Positions 1 through 8,137 of a stretch of 64,000 nucleotides of DNA are shown one piece after another. Position 1 is the first letter of the stretch. Each line of letters starts with the position of its first letter. The stretch lies in NCBI GenBank assembly GCA_030601885.1, contig JAUWAU010000024.1, positions 1 through 64,000 on the forward strand, given 5' to 3'. The notes under the pieces are model-generated. The model was not told where the DNA came from, made no database searches, and saw only the letters and a list, made by a program, of their open reading frames with translations. The stretch comes from Armatimonadota bacterium (GTDB taxonomy: Bacteria; Armatimonadota; Zipacnadia; JAUWAU01). The position numbers were made by a program, and so were the translations under genes.

Positions 1-138
1 CCTATCGGCAGCCTACGCGACGGCCCGTCAACCCGCTAAGCGGTGAACCACCAACCGGAGAGCCGTGTGCGGGAGATCCGCACGCACGGTTCGGAGGGGG
101 GAGGGCTCAGGAACTCAACTGGGCCTTCCTACCTCTAT
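1..138 (+). mobile_element. 3' end of a group II intron (domains V and VI)
   Basis: Positions 60-92 fold as a textbook group II intron domain V. GAGCCGTG (60-67) pairs with CACGGTTC (85-92), a two-base CG bulge lies at 83-84, and TGCGG (68-72) pairs with CCGCA (78-82) around a GAGAT loop. Directly after it, 100-110 pairs over 11 bp (with G-U pairs) with 119-129 as domain VI, with an unpaired A at 131 and a CTCTAT end at 138 that fits the AY rule for intron 3' ends. The stretch 1-57 would be the last part of domain IV. The reverse transcriptase ORF usually lies in domain IV, so if present it is left of the window. The identification rests on structure seen here plus known domain V conservation; whether the intron is intact cannot be seen. 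Confidence 0.85.
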
Positions 139-160
139 CAAGAAGAGGCCGCGCCGGCTA

Positions 161-206
161 CACAAAGGGGACGGCTCGCCCTGCACAAAGGGGACGGCTC
201 GCCCTA
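161..206 (+). repeat. 23-bp direct tandem repeat, two copies
   Basis: The unit CACAAAGGGGACGGCTCGCC plus CTG/CTA occurs at 161-183 and again at 184-206, differing only in the last base. The next bases (CACAAGAGGG) start a third, diverged copy. No function is apparent. Confidence 0.85.
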
Positions 207-315
207 CACAAGAGGGATTGCTCCGGCCCTGTGCTGTCGGCCTCCCTCGGCCAGCTCCCTGGGCTACAACGGATGGCAGTTGCTGGGCCGGATCCATACG
301 TCACAGCCCCTCTGT

Positions 316-345
316 GTAGCCGGAGCAGCTTGCTCCGGCGGCCCC
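316..345 (+). repeat. Dispersed repeat A, partial copy (GCCGGAGCA hairpin)
   Basis: GCCGGAGCA (319-327), loop GCT, then TGCTCCGGC (331-339) form a perfect 9-bp stem. The same GTAGCCGGAGCAGCTTGCTCC core, followed by GGCGGCCC, ends the repeat copy at 37805-37892 (opposite strand), and a variant ends the copy at 40650-40733. This copy holds only the hairpin end of the module. Confidence 0.75.
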
Positions 346-482
346 ATCGCCCAGCAGAGGGCTCTGACCAGGCGCGTTTTCAGCGCGGTGAGCCCGAAAA
401 CCTGCGTGACACACGTAACACCCGCCTTGGGCCGAAGGGTGATAGAGAAGGAGTGAATTGCCTGGAGGGGAATAGCCGAACA

Positions 483-507
483 CGGGGACAGACACCGTCT
501 GTCCCCG
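483..507. terminator. GGGGACAGAC hairpin, possible bidirectional terminator
   Basis: CGGGGACAGAC (483-493), loop ACC, then GTCTGTCCCCG (497-507) make a perfect 11-bp stem followed by TTT on the plus strand. It lies about 70 bp past the stop of the minus-strand DUF362 gene. The T tract is too short for a classical intrinsic terminator. The GGGGACAGACACC palindrome type is known as a dispersed REP-like sequence in several phyla, so it may be a repeat rather than a terminator. Confidence 0.45.
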
Positions 508-577
508 TTTCGCACATGCGTGAGTGTGGCGCAGAACACAAGCAAGCCGTGCCACACGGTGTCGTCGGCGCCGTCTT

Positions 578-1624
578 CTACACCTCCACGAGGTCAATCT
601 GCTCCGGGTCGTTGGCGCCGAGGGCAAGTGCGGCGGCAGTGGCGAGTTGGCGCGCCGGCTTCTTTGCCTCTGCCAGCGTCGGCAGGCCGATCTCCCTGCG
701 GCGCGCCTCAATGATTCGCCAGCCCCAATGGTCCAGTGCCACGGTGTCCTTGCTCATCATCAGCCCCTTATACTCCCAGGTGTACTCCGGCCGCGCGTTC
801 GGTCCGCCGTTGGCCACCGGCAGCAGAGCGTCGCAGATGATGAGCCGCGTCTTCTGCCGAACGACGTCCAGGGAATTGAAGTCGGCGATGTACGGGTCGC
901 AGTTGTTGCCGTGGTGCTTGTTGGGGTTGTCGAACGAGCCGTAGTGATTCTTCATGGATACGGTTATGCCCGAGGTGGCGTGATCTTTGAGGATAGACAC
1001 GTTCACCAGCGCCGTGATCTGCTGCGTCAGGATCTTGCTGATACGCCCGTTGAAGCTGCGGTGGCGCGTCGGCTCGGACTCGTAGAGGCCATCGTTGCCG
1101 TAGCAGCGCGGGCCGGGGCCGTCGCGGTTGATCTGGTACCCGGTCTTGATGAGGTCCTTGTCGCGGAAGTCCCACACGATGATGTTCTCCGGCTTCACGC
1201 CGCCGCTGATGAGTCCTGCGACGACGGCAGCGGTCACCTCAGGATGGGTCGAGGCGCCGGGTCCGAAGAGGCAGTTGATCTTCACGCCGACGACGTCATC
1301 TGGCGAGAACAGGCTGCTCCATGCCTCCATCGGGGAGTCGGCTCCGGTGAAGGTCATCATGGAGCGCTCCAGCATGTCCGCCACGACGCTGTTATCAATG
1401 ATGCCACCTGTAACGGCGTGGTCGTGTTTGGCGAGGATGAGCTTCGATTTGCCCGCCGGCAATTCGGCGGACTTCTCCACCGGCGTCGGGGTCGTGCCCG
1501 GGCCCTGCGATTGCGCCAGACGCGGCCGGCAGGCGGAGAAGCCCAGCGCAGTGATGCCGGCGCCGGCGGCGGTGATCTTGCCTATGAAGTGCCGCCGGTT
1601 TAGCTTGTCCCTGTGAGTTGTCAT
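578..1624 (-). CDS. DUF362 protein with Tat signal
   Basis: A 348-residue protein starting MTTHRDKLNRRHFIGKITAAG, a twin-arginine export signal (RRHF followed by a hydrophobic stretch and the LGFSACR region). The body matches the DUF362 type: a lysine-containing VVGVKINCLFGPGASTHPE segment, a region on deriving the next item (VWDFRDKDLIKTGYQINR) and a C-terminal ICDALLPVANGGP segment. DUF362 proteins are predicted secreted or iron-sulfur-associated proteins of unknown reaction. The start at 1624 is chosen because GGAG sits 8 bases upstream; an ATG at 1630 is only 2 bases from it, and the open frame up to 2047 has no further support. A second Tat DUF362 paralogue lies at 46.1 kb. The gene is divergent from the hydrolase at 1806 across 181 bp. 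Confidence 0.85.
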   Translation of the reverse strand: MTTHRDKLNRRHFIGKITAAGAGITALGFSACRPRLAQSQGPGTTPTPVEKSAELPAGKSKLILAKHDHAVTGGIIDNSVVADMLERSMMTFTGADSPMEAWSSLFSPDDVVGVKINCLFGPGASTHPEVTAAVVAGLISGGVKPENIIVWDFRDKDLIKTGYQINRDGPGPRCYGNDGLYESEPTRHRSFNGRISKILTQQITALVNVSILKDHATSGITVSMKNHYGSFDNPNKHHGNNCDPYIADFNSLDVVRQKTRLIICDALLPVANGGPNARPEYTWEYKGLMMSKDTVALDHWGWRIIEARRREIGLPTLAEAKKPARQLATAAALALGANDPEQIDLVEV

Positions 1625-1805
1625 GCACATGTCTCCGTTCCTTATACGCGCCGATCCCCCGCAGTTCGGCGACCCGTAAGCATACCAATACTCGCGCGAG
1701 GGTTCAAGGGGTCTGACAGCGAACTGTCTCGCTTGATACGATGGATTATGTGAGGGTTGCGACCCGTGAGAGAGCCGCACCGATGTCGGGGAGGCATGGT
1801 CATCG

Positions 1806-3470
1806 ATGAGCAATCGCATGCGCTGCGCGAGACGGTTCTGGTACACGGCGGCGCTCGCGGCTGCGTGGGCTGCACTGGCGCTCACGAGCTGCGCCGACGC
1901 CGCGCGAAAGACGTATATGGCGCCCATGCGCGACGGGGTGAAGTTGGCCACCGACGTGTGCTTGCCGGGGGGTGAGGGCCCGTGGCCGGCGCTTCTGGCG
2001 CGCACGCCATACAACAAGAAAGGCCTCCCCCTCGAGCTGATCGCCACGCAGGGCTACGTCGCCGTGGCCCAAGACGTCAGAGGGCGCTTTGCCTCCGAGG
2101 GGCTGGCGATGGCGTTTCTGGACGGCGGCTGGGGCGAGCGTCAAGATGGCTACGATACCGTCGAATGGGTTGCGACACAGTCGTGGTGCAACGGCAAGGT
2201 GGGCACCTTCGGCGGCTCCGCCCTGGGAATAGCCCAGAACATGATGGCCGGCGCCGCGCCGCCGCACTTGGTGTGCCAGCACGTTGCCGTCGCGTGCTCC
2301 GATCTTTACCGTCAGGCGATCTACCAGGGCGGTGCCTTCAGGAAAGCGCTCGTCGAGGGCTGGCTGGGCGGCAACGAATGGCCCGCCGAGAATCTGGAGC
2401 TTATGACAGCGCATGCGCTCTATGACGAGCTGTGGGAGATGGTGTCGCCGGAGTCCAGACATTCGCACGTGACCGTGCCGACATACCAACTTGGTGGGTG
2501 GTACGACATCTTCTCTCAGGGCACCATCGATAGCTTCGTGGGTTTGCAGACGCGGGGCGGCGAGGGCGCCCGAGGCCGGCAGAAGCTGGTGATGGGCCCA
2601 TGGACGCACGGGGGCAGCGCCCGTCGTGAGCAAGGCGAGCTGACGTACCCGGCCAACTGCACCGTCCGCGGGGGCATTGTGGACATGAAGCGTTGGTTCG
2701 ACCACTGGCTCAGGGGCATCGACACGGGGATAATGGGGGAGCCCGCAGTGACGTACTACGTCATGGGCGATGTGGACGACCCGGCGGCGCCGGGGAACGA
2801 GTGGCGCACTGCTCCGATGTGGCCGGTGCCGGCACGCAAGACACCGTACCACTTGCGCACCGGCGGTCGGCTCACCAGAGAGCTGCCTGCTATGAACGAG
2901 GCGCCGGAGAGCTACAGCTACGATCCCAATAACCCGGTTCCGACCGTCGGCGGCGCCAACTTATTGCTGCCTGCGGGGCCCATGGATCAGGGGTCCGTGG
3001 AAGGCCGGCCCGACGTGCTCTGCTTCAGTACCGACTCTCTGGCCGAGCCCGTCGAGGTCACCGGTCAGATAGAGGTCCGGCTCTATGCGGCCAGCTCAGC
3101 GCCGGACACCGATTTTACGGCGAAGCTGACCGACGTGTACCCGGACGGGCGCTCGATGCTGGTGCTGGACGGCGTCATCCGGGCGCGCCACCGCAGCTCG
3201 GTCCGCACGGAAGAGCTGCTGCAGCCGGGAAAGGTGTGCGAATTCACCATTGATTTGTGGTCAACGAGCATTATATTCAATGTGGGGCATCGCATCCGCC
3301 TGGCCATATCGAGCAGCAACGCTCCCCGGTTCGACCCGAACCCCAATACGGGAGAGCCGTTCCGGGCGAGCGATACGACGCGTGTTGCGAGCAATACCAT
3401 CTACCACGATGCGGCCCATCCGTCGGCGCTGCTGCTCCCCGTCGTCGAGGAGTCATCGAGCCAGCGGTAG
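1806..3470 (+). CDS. CocE/NonD-family alpha/beta hydrolase (lipoprotein)
   Basis: A 554-residue serine hydrolase of the CocE/X-Pro dipeptidyl peptidase S15 type. The N-terminus has a hydrophobic signal ending in L26-T-S-C29, a plausible lipobox, so it is probably a lipoprotein. The catalytic domain begins YMAPMRDGVKLATDV, has the conserved DVRGRFASEG segment, the nucleophile in GGSALG (Ser138), and the histidine region GPWTHGG. The C-terminal jelly-roll domain includes PVEVTGQIEVRLYAASSAPDTDF and ends with GHRIRLAISSSNAPRFDPN, both family hallmarks. Known members cleave ester or amide acyl bonds; the substrate here is unknown. GGGAGG lies about 11 bases before the ATG. The next gene follows after 27 bp and could be co-transcribed. 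Confidence 0.9.
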   Translation: MSNRMRCARRFWYTAALAAAWAALALTSCADAARKTYMAPMRDGVKLATDVCLPGGEGPWPALLARTPYNKKGLPLELIATQGYVAVAQDVRGRFASEGLAMAFLDGGWGERQDGYDTVEWVATQSWCNGKVGTFGGSALGIAQNMMAGAAPPHLVCQHVAVACSDLYRQAIYQGGAFRKALVEGWLGGNEWPAENLELMTAHALYDELWEMVSPESRHSHVTVPTYQLGGWYDIFSQGTIDSFVGLQTRGGEGARGRQKLVMGPWTHGGSARREQGELTYPANCTVRGGIVDMKRWFDHWLRGIDTGIMGEPAVTYYVMGDVDDPAAPGNEWRTAPMWPVPARKTPYHLRTGGRLTRELPAMNEAPESYSYDPNNPVPTVGGANLLLPAGPMDQGSVEGRPDVLCFSTDSLAEPVEVTGQIEVRLYAASSAPDTDFTAKLTDVYPDGRSMLVLDGVIRARHRSSVRTEELLQPGKVCEFTIDLWSTSIIFNVGHRIRLAISSSNAPRFDPNPNTGEPFRASDTTRVASNTIYHDAAHPSALLLPVVEESSSQR

Positions 3471-3497
3471 GCGCGTGACGAGCAGGAGGAAGATGCC

Positions 3498-4469
3498 GTG
3501 TTAACCGATCACAAGGACATATCTGGCGGGGGCCTATTCGTCGTGCTGTGGCTGGCTGCCGCTGTGACGTTGGCCACCGGCGCCGCCGAGGCCCAGGAAG
3601 AGCCGTCCCCCGCCGGGCAGGCAAGTGCTGAAGAGCCGGCCCCGACCACCCTCGAGTTGAGGTATAAGCCGGAGCCCAACGGGGAGCGGCACTACAGCTT
3701 CAGCGCAACCGGCCCGGCCGCGGCCACATTTGAAGACGGTACGACGCTCGCCAGCTTCGAAGTGCAGCTCTCCGCCGACCTTATGGCGACGGTGACGCAG
3801 ATCAACGAGGAGACGTTCGTCATCTCCGTTGTGGTACAGGAGCCGAAGGCCGACATCAGTGGCATAGAGCTGCCGATGGAGCAAGTGGGCGACGCCCGTC
3901 TCACTGTAGAGCTTACCCGGCGGGGGAAGATAGTAGCAACTGACCTCGGGGAGTCGCTGCTGCAGAGCCTGCGAATCCGGGGGCTCGACGCGGCACTGCT
4001 GCCGGCCCTGCTGAGTGCACTGGAGCTCCCGGAGCAGCCGGTGGGCGTCGGCGGGAGCTGGGAGTCGGAGGTGCGCACAGGTGCGGAGGACGCAGAACTC
4101 GTCGCCCGAACGAAGTCCACGCTCACGGAGGCTGCGGCCGGGCGGGCGAAGATCACGTGCGACGTCAGCATCGATCTGCCGGCGATGGAACTGACCGTGA
4201 TGGACTTCCCGCTGCAGGTGCAGAGCGGCGGGGTGACGCTCGAAAAGCTGGTGGTCGATTTCGATCACCAACAAGGCGTTCCATTGGGAGCCGAAGGGCT
4301 GCTGCACCTCTCCCTGCGGGCCAACTTCCAGGACATGCCGCTGGAGATAACGGCGGATCTGAGGGTCAAAGTCGCGCCGCCCGAGCCGGCACCGGCGTCA
4401 GAGCACACCGAGGGCCAACAGCAAGAGGCGGAGGGGGAGCCGGAGGCGGCTCCGGCGCCTCAGGAATAA
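3498..4469 (+). CDS. Secreted protein of unknown function
   Basis: A 323-residue protein with an N-terminal signal sequence (LFVVLWLAAAVTLATGAAEA) followed by a Pro/Ala/Glu-rich linker. The middle is a beta-rich domain (FEVQLSADLMATVTQINEETFVISVVV) that resembles the loose DUF6263-like group of secreted beta proteins, but I do not recognise it with certainty. The tail is acidic and low complexity (EGQQQEAEGEPEAAPAPQE). The GTG start at 3498 is set by AGGAGG at 3484-3489, 8 bases upstream; the ATG at 3493 runs into a stop after three codons. It follows the CocE-type hydrolase closely and converges on lepB. Confidence 0.75.
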   Translation: MLTDHKDISGGGLFVVLWLAAAVTLATGAAEAQEEPSPAGQASAEEPAPTTLELRYKPEPNGERHYSFSATGPAAATFEDGTTLASFEVQLSADLMATVTQINEETFVISVVVQEPKADISGIELPMEQVGDARLTVELTRRGKIVATDLGESLLQSLRIRGLDAALLPALLSALELPEQPVGVGGSWESEVRTGAEDAELVARTKSTLTEAAAGRAKITCDVSIDLPAMELTVMDFPLQVQSGGVTLEKLVVDFDHQQGVPLGAEGLLHLSLRANFQDMPLEITADLRVKVAPPEPAPASEHTEGQQQEAEGEPEAAPAPQE

Positions 4470-4471
4470 AA

Positions 4472-4536
4472 CGCGCCCCACGACGCGCGTGGTGCGCCGC
4501 TTATGGCCTCATCGGGCACCGTGCCGCTCGGCACGG
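4472..4536. terminator. Two hairpins between convergent genes
   Basis: The 69-bp gap between the plus-strand secreted protein and the minus-strand lepB holds an imperfect hairpin at 4472-4496 (GCGCCCCAC against GTGGTGCGC, one mismatch) and a strong one at 4519-4536 (CCGTGCC, loop GCTC, GGCACGG) three bases past the lepB stop. No T tract follows on either strand, so termination activity is inferred only from position and stem strength. Confidence 0.4.
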
Positions 4537-4538
4537 GC

Positions 4539-5228
4539 CTAGTGGCGGAGAATAGGGGCCGTGCGAGTGTCCGCAGACCGAAGCGGCCAGCGGACCGGCG
4601 CCTCGCGGGCGCGACGCCTGCGGGCATGCCTGGCGCCATTGCCGCGATCATCGCGTTGGAAGGGCAGCGGCCCAGCTACGCACCGGCCGAGCACCTGTGC
4701 GACAGGTACGGGGCCCCACGTGGCGCTGTCCTCTGAGTTGTCCCGGTTGTCGCCGAGCACAAACACCTCGTCGGAGCTCATGTCCTCCGCGGAAAAGAAG
4801 TAGTCGGCGCTCATGACAGCGTACGCGCACTCGTCGAGTGGCTGGCCATTCACGTAGACGCGCCCGCGACGTGCCTGCACGGAATCGCCGCCGGTCGCTA
4901 TGACGCGCTTCACCAACAGCTCCTCCGACTCCGGCCGGCGCAGAACGACCACTTCCCCCCGCTGCAAGACGCCGAGGCGTGGCGTCAGTTTCTCAATGAC
5001 GATCTGATCGCCTTCGTGCAGCGATGGCGCCATCGAATCGCCCTCGACCACCGCTATGTCGAAGACGTAGACATGCAACATTAGCCCCAGGGCTGTGCCC
5101 ACCGAGATAAGCGCGACACGGTCGAGAGCGCGTTGAATCGTGCTGCGTGCGACCCGCACGTCAAGCGTGTGCCCACGCTGCAGCGCCACAGCACCAGCTA
5201 CGGCTCCCCGATTCGCTGGTCGGTACAT
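4539..5228 (-). CDS. lepB: Signal peptidase I
   Basis: A 229-residue S26-family signal peptidase, which cleaves signal peptides from exported proteins at the outer face of the membrane. One membrane segment (residues 38-56, VALISVGTALGLMLHVYVF) precedes the nucleophile motif EGDSM (Ser65). The general-base lysine is Lys107 in LLVKRVIATGGD, and the family motif VFVLGDNRDNSEDSATWGPVP follows near residue 170. The last 30 residues are an unusual Arg-rich tail (GARHARRRRAREAP) not typical of LepB. The start is set by AGGAGGGA 9 bases before the ATG at 5228; the frame extends upstream without support. It lies next to a DUF6785 membrane-protein gene on the same strand. Confidence 0.92.
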   Translation of the reverse strand: MYRPANRGAVAGAVALQRGHTLDVRVARSTIQRALDRVALISVGTALGLMLHVYVFDIAVVEGDSMAPSLHEGDQIVIEKLTPRLGVLQRGEVVVLRRPESEELLVKRVIATGGDSVQARRGRVYVNGQPLDECAYAVMSADYFFSAEDMSSDEVFVLGDNRDNSEDSATWGPVPVAQVLGRCVAGPLPFQRDDRGNGARHARRRRAREAPVRWPLRSADTRTAPILRH

Positions 5229-5337
5229 CAGATAGACTCCCTCCTGTGACGGGGCTGCCACCGTCCACGGTCTAGTACCACGTCGGCGCCGGGTTCTGTG
5301 CAGATTTGTTTACGTCGTCGTAATGGGGAAGTCGGGG

Positions 5338-7266
5338 TCAGGGCAGGAAGTTGTACATCTGGCGCTTGAGGGCGATTCCCAAGATGCTCCAGAAGCTGCC
5401 CACGGAGAACGAACCCAGTATCAGGCCGTGAAAGAAGCTCGCGGCAGGGCGAAAGGATGTCATGCCACCGTACCGCAGGAGGATGGTTTTCAGGAGCCAG
5501 CCCACGAATATCGAGGGGCACAGCAGGCTCATCGACCAGCTCCCCGAAACGGCAAAGCCGGCCGGGTGGAAGGGCCACCAGGGGAGCCGCGTACGCATCC
5601 ACGTCAGAAAGATGGTCATCACAGCGCCCGCCAACATCGCCAGACAGGCGTACCAGTTGGTGCCCCGGGGGGCCGCCAGCCACGTCTGCAGCCGGCTGAA
5701 GGCCTGTTTGCCCTTGCCGGCGGAGCCGCCGATGCCGTGCCTGTAGAAGGCGTCTGTCTGCAGCCCAAGGGCAAAGATTACCCCAAGCAGGGCGGCCAGC
5801 AGCAGGGCCCACGATAGCGCGCGATAGTCAAGCCGCCTCCGCTCAGCCAGCTTCATGCCCTCCAGTTGGTGCGGCATGGCGTGACTGCGGTGCGCGCGAT
5901 TGAACGAGAAGAAGAAGGCGAACAGCGACAGCGTGCGCTTGTCGAACGGCACCGTGCCCACTGCCTGCAGCATCATCGTGTCCGGGCCGGAGAAGTGCAG
6001 ATCGTGAACCGGGGAGCCGAGCTCGGCGCGAATCCGGCCAATGCCGGTGGATATGCCGAAGTAGAGGATGAAGAAGATGAGGCTCGGCGCCCACGCGGCC
6101 CCGGAGGCGACGCAGAACAGCGTCAGCAGCAATACACCGGCCGCGACGCCGATGAGGGCCAACGTGTACGGAAGCGGCTCGCCGGCGTCCATGTGGCTCT
6201 TTGTCCCGTGCCACGCGTCGCTGAGCACGCGGTGCAGGTGCCGGCGGGTCGCCCAGAGGGCAAAGACCGCGAGCGTGAGATATGCGGCGAAGCACTGCTC
6301 ATTGATGAAAGGCGCGGATGGCACGATGCCGAACCCGGCAGCGCCGGCAGCGACCCGCTGCACCTTCCAGAACAGATAGAAGAACCAACACGAGAAGGCC
6401 AGGTCGAGCGGGATAAAGAACGCCAGCCCCACGGCGAAGGGGAACACGCCCAGCGGGGTCCAGCCAATGGCGTTCCACGGCGCACCTCGGATTTGGCGGC
6501 CCAGATCGTAGAGCTCTCCGCCGACGTTCGGCACCTGGGGGAACAGGTAGTGCAGCCCGTTCAGGGCGTCGTAGATGGCGGCGAGGGCGAACCCCGCCCA
6601 CATGAGCTTGCGGCGAAAAAGCGCGCCGGTGACATCCGTGAGCTGCAGTGGCAGCTCCACGATGGGGAAGCTGAGCTTGGCGTCCTCCGTCCATTGCTTG
6701 CGCACCAGCGCATTGATGCATAGCATGACGAAAAGCAGCACGAATACGAAGCCGCCCCAGGCGAGCATGGGCCGCCACCATGCCGCCAGATTCGGCTGGA
6801 TGAACAGCGTGGAGTCGCCATCCTGGAGTCGCTCCAACGCCGGCAGGTCGCTCACGGCGAGCCAATCGGGCATGCCCTTGAGGAATAGCTCCTCCCACCT
6901 GTTCTCCGGCGTCGCGAAGTAGAACGGGTGGGCCATGACGGGGATGAGCACCTGCATCAAGTCCAGGCCGCCAATAGCCGTGGCCACGCTCACCGTGGCG
7001 TAAATGATGACGAGCTCTGCACTCGTGAGGGCGGCGCGTGGCGCCCACTTGCGCAGGAGCAGGTTCAGTACGTTCAGTGCGAGAAGGGTGAACACCACGT
7101 TGTAGAACAGCGATACGGTGGCGGGGTGGCTCTGGCGCCAGATGAGGCCGTAGCTGTCCCAGAGGATGTTGATGGGGATCAGGACGGCACTCAGCAGGAG
7201 CGCCCGCCACGTCACGCCACTGCGCGCCATGCGCCGATGCAAGCCCTCCTGGGGCTGCGAGGACAT
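5338..7266 (-). CDS. DUF6785/DUF6784 multi-pass membrane protein
   Basis: A polytopic membrane protein of about 642 residues with a dozen or more hydrophobic segments, starting VTWRALLLSAVLIPINILWD. It carries the features of the DUF6785 (N-terminal) and DUF6784 (C-terminal) pair: the SAELVIIYATVSVATAIGGLDLMQVLIPVMAHPFYF stretch, KLSFPIVELPLQL, RIRAELGSPVHDLHFSGPD, and a C-terminal FHPAGFAVSGSWSM and LKTILLRYGGM. The family is distantly like oligopeptide transporters; the substrate is unknown. Start choice is open: the ATG at 7266 and the longer 7329 start lack a clear ribosome binding site, while AGGAGGG sits 13 bases before an ATG at 7230. A paralogue lies at 8138 on the other strand, beyond a DUF402 gene. 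Confidence 0.82.
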   Translation of the reverse strand: MSSQPQEGLHRRMARSGVTWRALLLSAVLIPINILWDSYGLIWRQSHPATVSLFYNVVFTLLALNVLNLLLRKWAPRAALTSAELVIIYATVSVATAIGGLDLMQVLIPVMAHPFYFATPENRWEELFLKGMPDWLAVSDLPALERLQDGDSTLFIQPNLAAWWRPMLAWGGFVFVLLFVMLCINALVRKQWTEDAKLSFPIVELPLQLTDVTGALFRRKLMWAGFALAAIYDALNGLHYLFPQVPNVGGELYDLGRQIRGAPWNAIGWTPLGVFPFAVGLAFFIPLDLAFSCWFFYLFWKVQRVAAGAAGFGIVPSAPFINEQCFAAYLTLAVFALWATRRHLHRVLSDAWHGTKSHMDAGEPLPYTLALIGVAAGVLLLTLFCVASGAAWAPSLIFFILYFGISTGIGRIRAELGSPVHDLHFSGPDTMMLQAVGTVPFDKRTLSLFAFFFSFNRAHRSHAMPHQLEGMKLAERRRLDYRALSWALLLAALLGVIFALGLQTDAFYRHGIGGSAGKGKQAFSRLQTWLAAPRGTNWYACLAMLAGAVMTIFLTWMRTRLPWWPFHPAGFAVSGSWSMSLLCPSIFVGWLLKTILLRYGGMTSFRPAASFFHGLILGSFSVGSFWSILGIALKRQMYNFLP

Positions 7267-7499
7267 AGTGGGAGGAATCACCCTCGGTCGCCTCGGGCGA
7301 ATCCGAGGCGTGGCAATGCGGCCAGGCATTTCGGGAGCATCGCTGCGACTCCTCTTGGGGGGCCAACGCTCAGAAAATGGATATTGACCAACTGTGGTTG
7401 GCGTGATGGCTTGCTGCCTCGGCGGCGGACGGTCTGAGAAGAATCTGTTTTCTGAGGGTTGACCCCAGCCTGCACAGCCTCCGACGGGGCAGAACGCGA

Positions 7500-7976
7500 T
7501 TGGCCAAACGAATCGTCGAAGTCAAACATCACCTCAACAAGCCCACGGAGCAGTACGACTGCGAGCTGGTCGCTCGCGGGGACGGCTGGGTCGTGGTGCG
7601 GTACGTAACGGACCGCGACTATGACCTGGGGCCCGTCTGCCTCCGGAGGGGCACGGTGACGCTGGCCCACTACTGGGCGGATCGGCATTATGTGCTGTGG
7701 GACCTGCGGTCACCGGCCGGCGAGCGCATCGGGTGGCTCTGCCACATCTGTCGCCCGCCCGCCATTTCAGCCGACCGCATCGAGTACACCGACCTCGTCC
7801 TCGACATCTGGTTCTGGCCCGACGGCACTCACGTGATGCTGGATGAAGCAGAGCTGGCCGATTGTGTCGAGGCAGGACGGCTGTCGGAGGAAGAGGCGGA
7901 TGCCGTGCGTCGCACGGCCAAGGGGGTCGTTCGAGACTTCTCGCGCGTCGTTGAGTCGATCGGGTGGCACGGGTAG
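7500..7976 (+). CDS. DUF402-family protein
   Basis: A 158-residue protein that matches the DUF402 family, related to the fosfomycin-biosynthesis nucleotidyl hydrolase FomD. It has the beta-barrel half (DCELVARGDGWVVVRYVT, LGPVCLRRGTVTLAHYWADRHYVLWDLRSPAGE) and the acidic active-site-like strand YTDLVLDIWFWPDGTHVMLDEAELADC, followed by a helical end. Related enzymes hydrolyse nucleoside diphosphates or similar phosphoanhydrides with divalent metals. The start codon is TTG at 7500 with only a weak upstream GGGG. It sits between two DUF6785 membrane-protein genes, divergent from the left one, 161 bp before the right one. Confidence 0.78.
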   Translation: MAKRIVEVKHHLNKPTEQYDCELVARGDGWVVVRYVTDRDYDLGPVCLRRGTVTLAHYWADRHYVLWDLRSPAGERIGWLCHICRPPAISADRIEYTDLVLDIWFWPDGTHVMLDEAELADCVEAGRLSEEEADAVRRTAKGVVRDFSRVVESIGWHG

Positions 7977-8042
7977 CCTGCTATGCGTGGGTCCCGGATG
8001 ACCGCGCAAGCACGGCTTGATCCCGTACGGGATGCCGCTTGC

Positions 8043-8076
8043 TACTCTGCGAAGTAGCTTGCTACGTAGCACGAGT
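8043..8076 (+). repeat. Dispersed repeat A, short copy
   Basis: TACTCTGCGAAGTAGC, then TTG, then CTACGTAGCACGAGT. The same two half-sites occur at 37827-37877 and 40668-40709, where they are separated by GACCCTTCG instead. The inner halves GTAGC and GCTAC pair. The copy sits 60 bp before the second DUF6785 gene. Confidence 0.75.
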
Positions 8077-8137
8077 CAGACAGGCACGAGCAAGCCGTGG
8101 CACCCGCAAGCCAGAGGCAGGAGGAGCGCGCAGACGC

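Larger units (their letters stand above)
139..577. other. Gene-poor repeat patch after the intron
   Basis: I see no convincing gene here; open frames lack ribosome binding sites and recognisable protein sequence. The stretch holds a 23-bp tandem repeat (161-206), a perfect 9-bp-stem hairpin (319-339) shared with other intergenic sites in this window, and an 11-bp-stem hairpin (483-507) near the end of the DUF362 gene. It looks like an insertion hot spot between the intron exit point and the first gene. Confidence 0.6.

Noticed and set aside
578-2047. A longer DUF362 start from the open frame up to 2047
   Set aside because: The extra 140 residues are not protein-like, and the Tat signal with GGAG 8 bases upstream begins at 1624.
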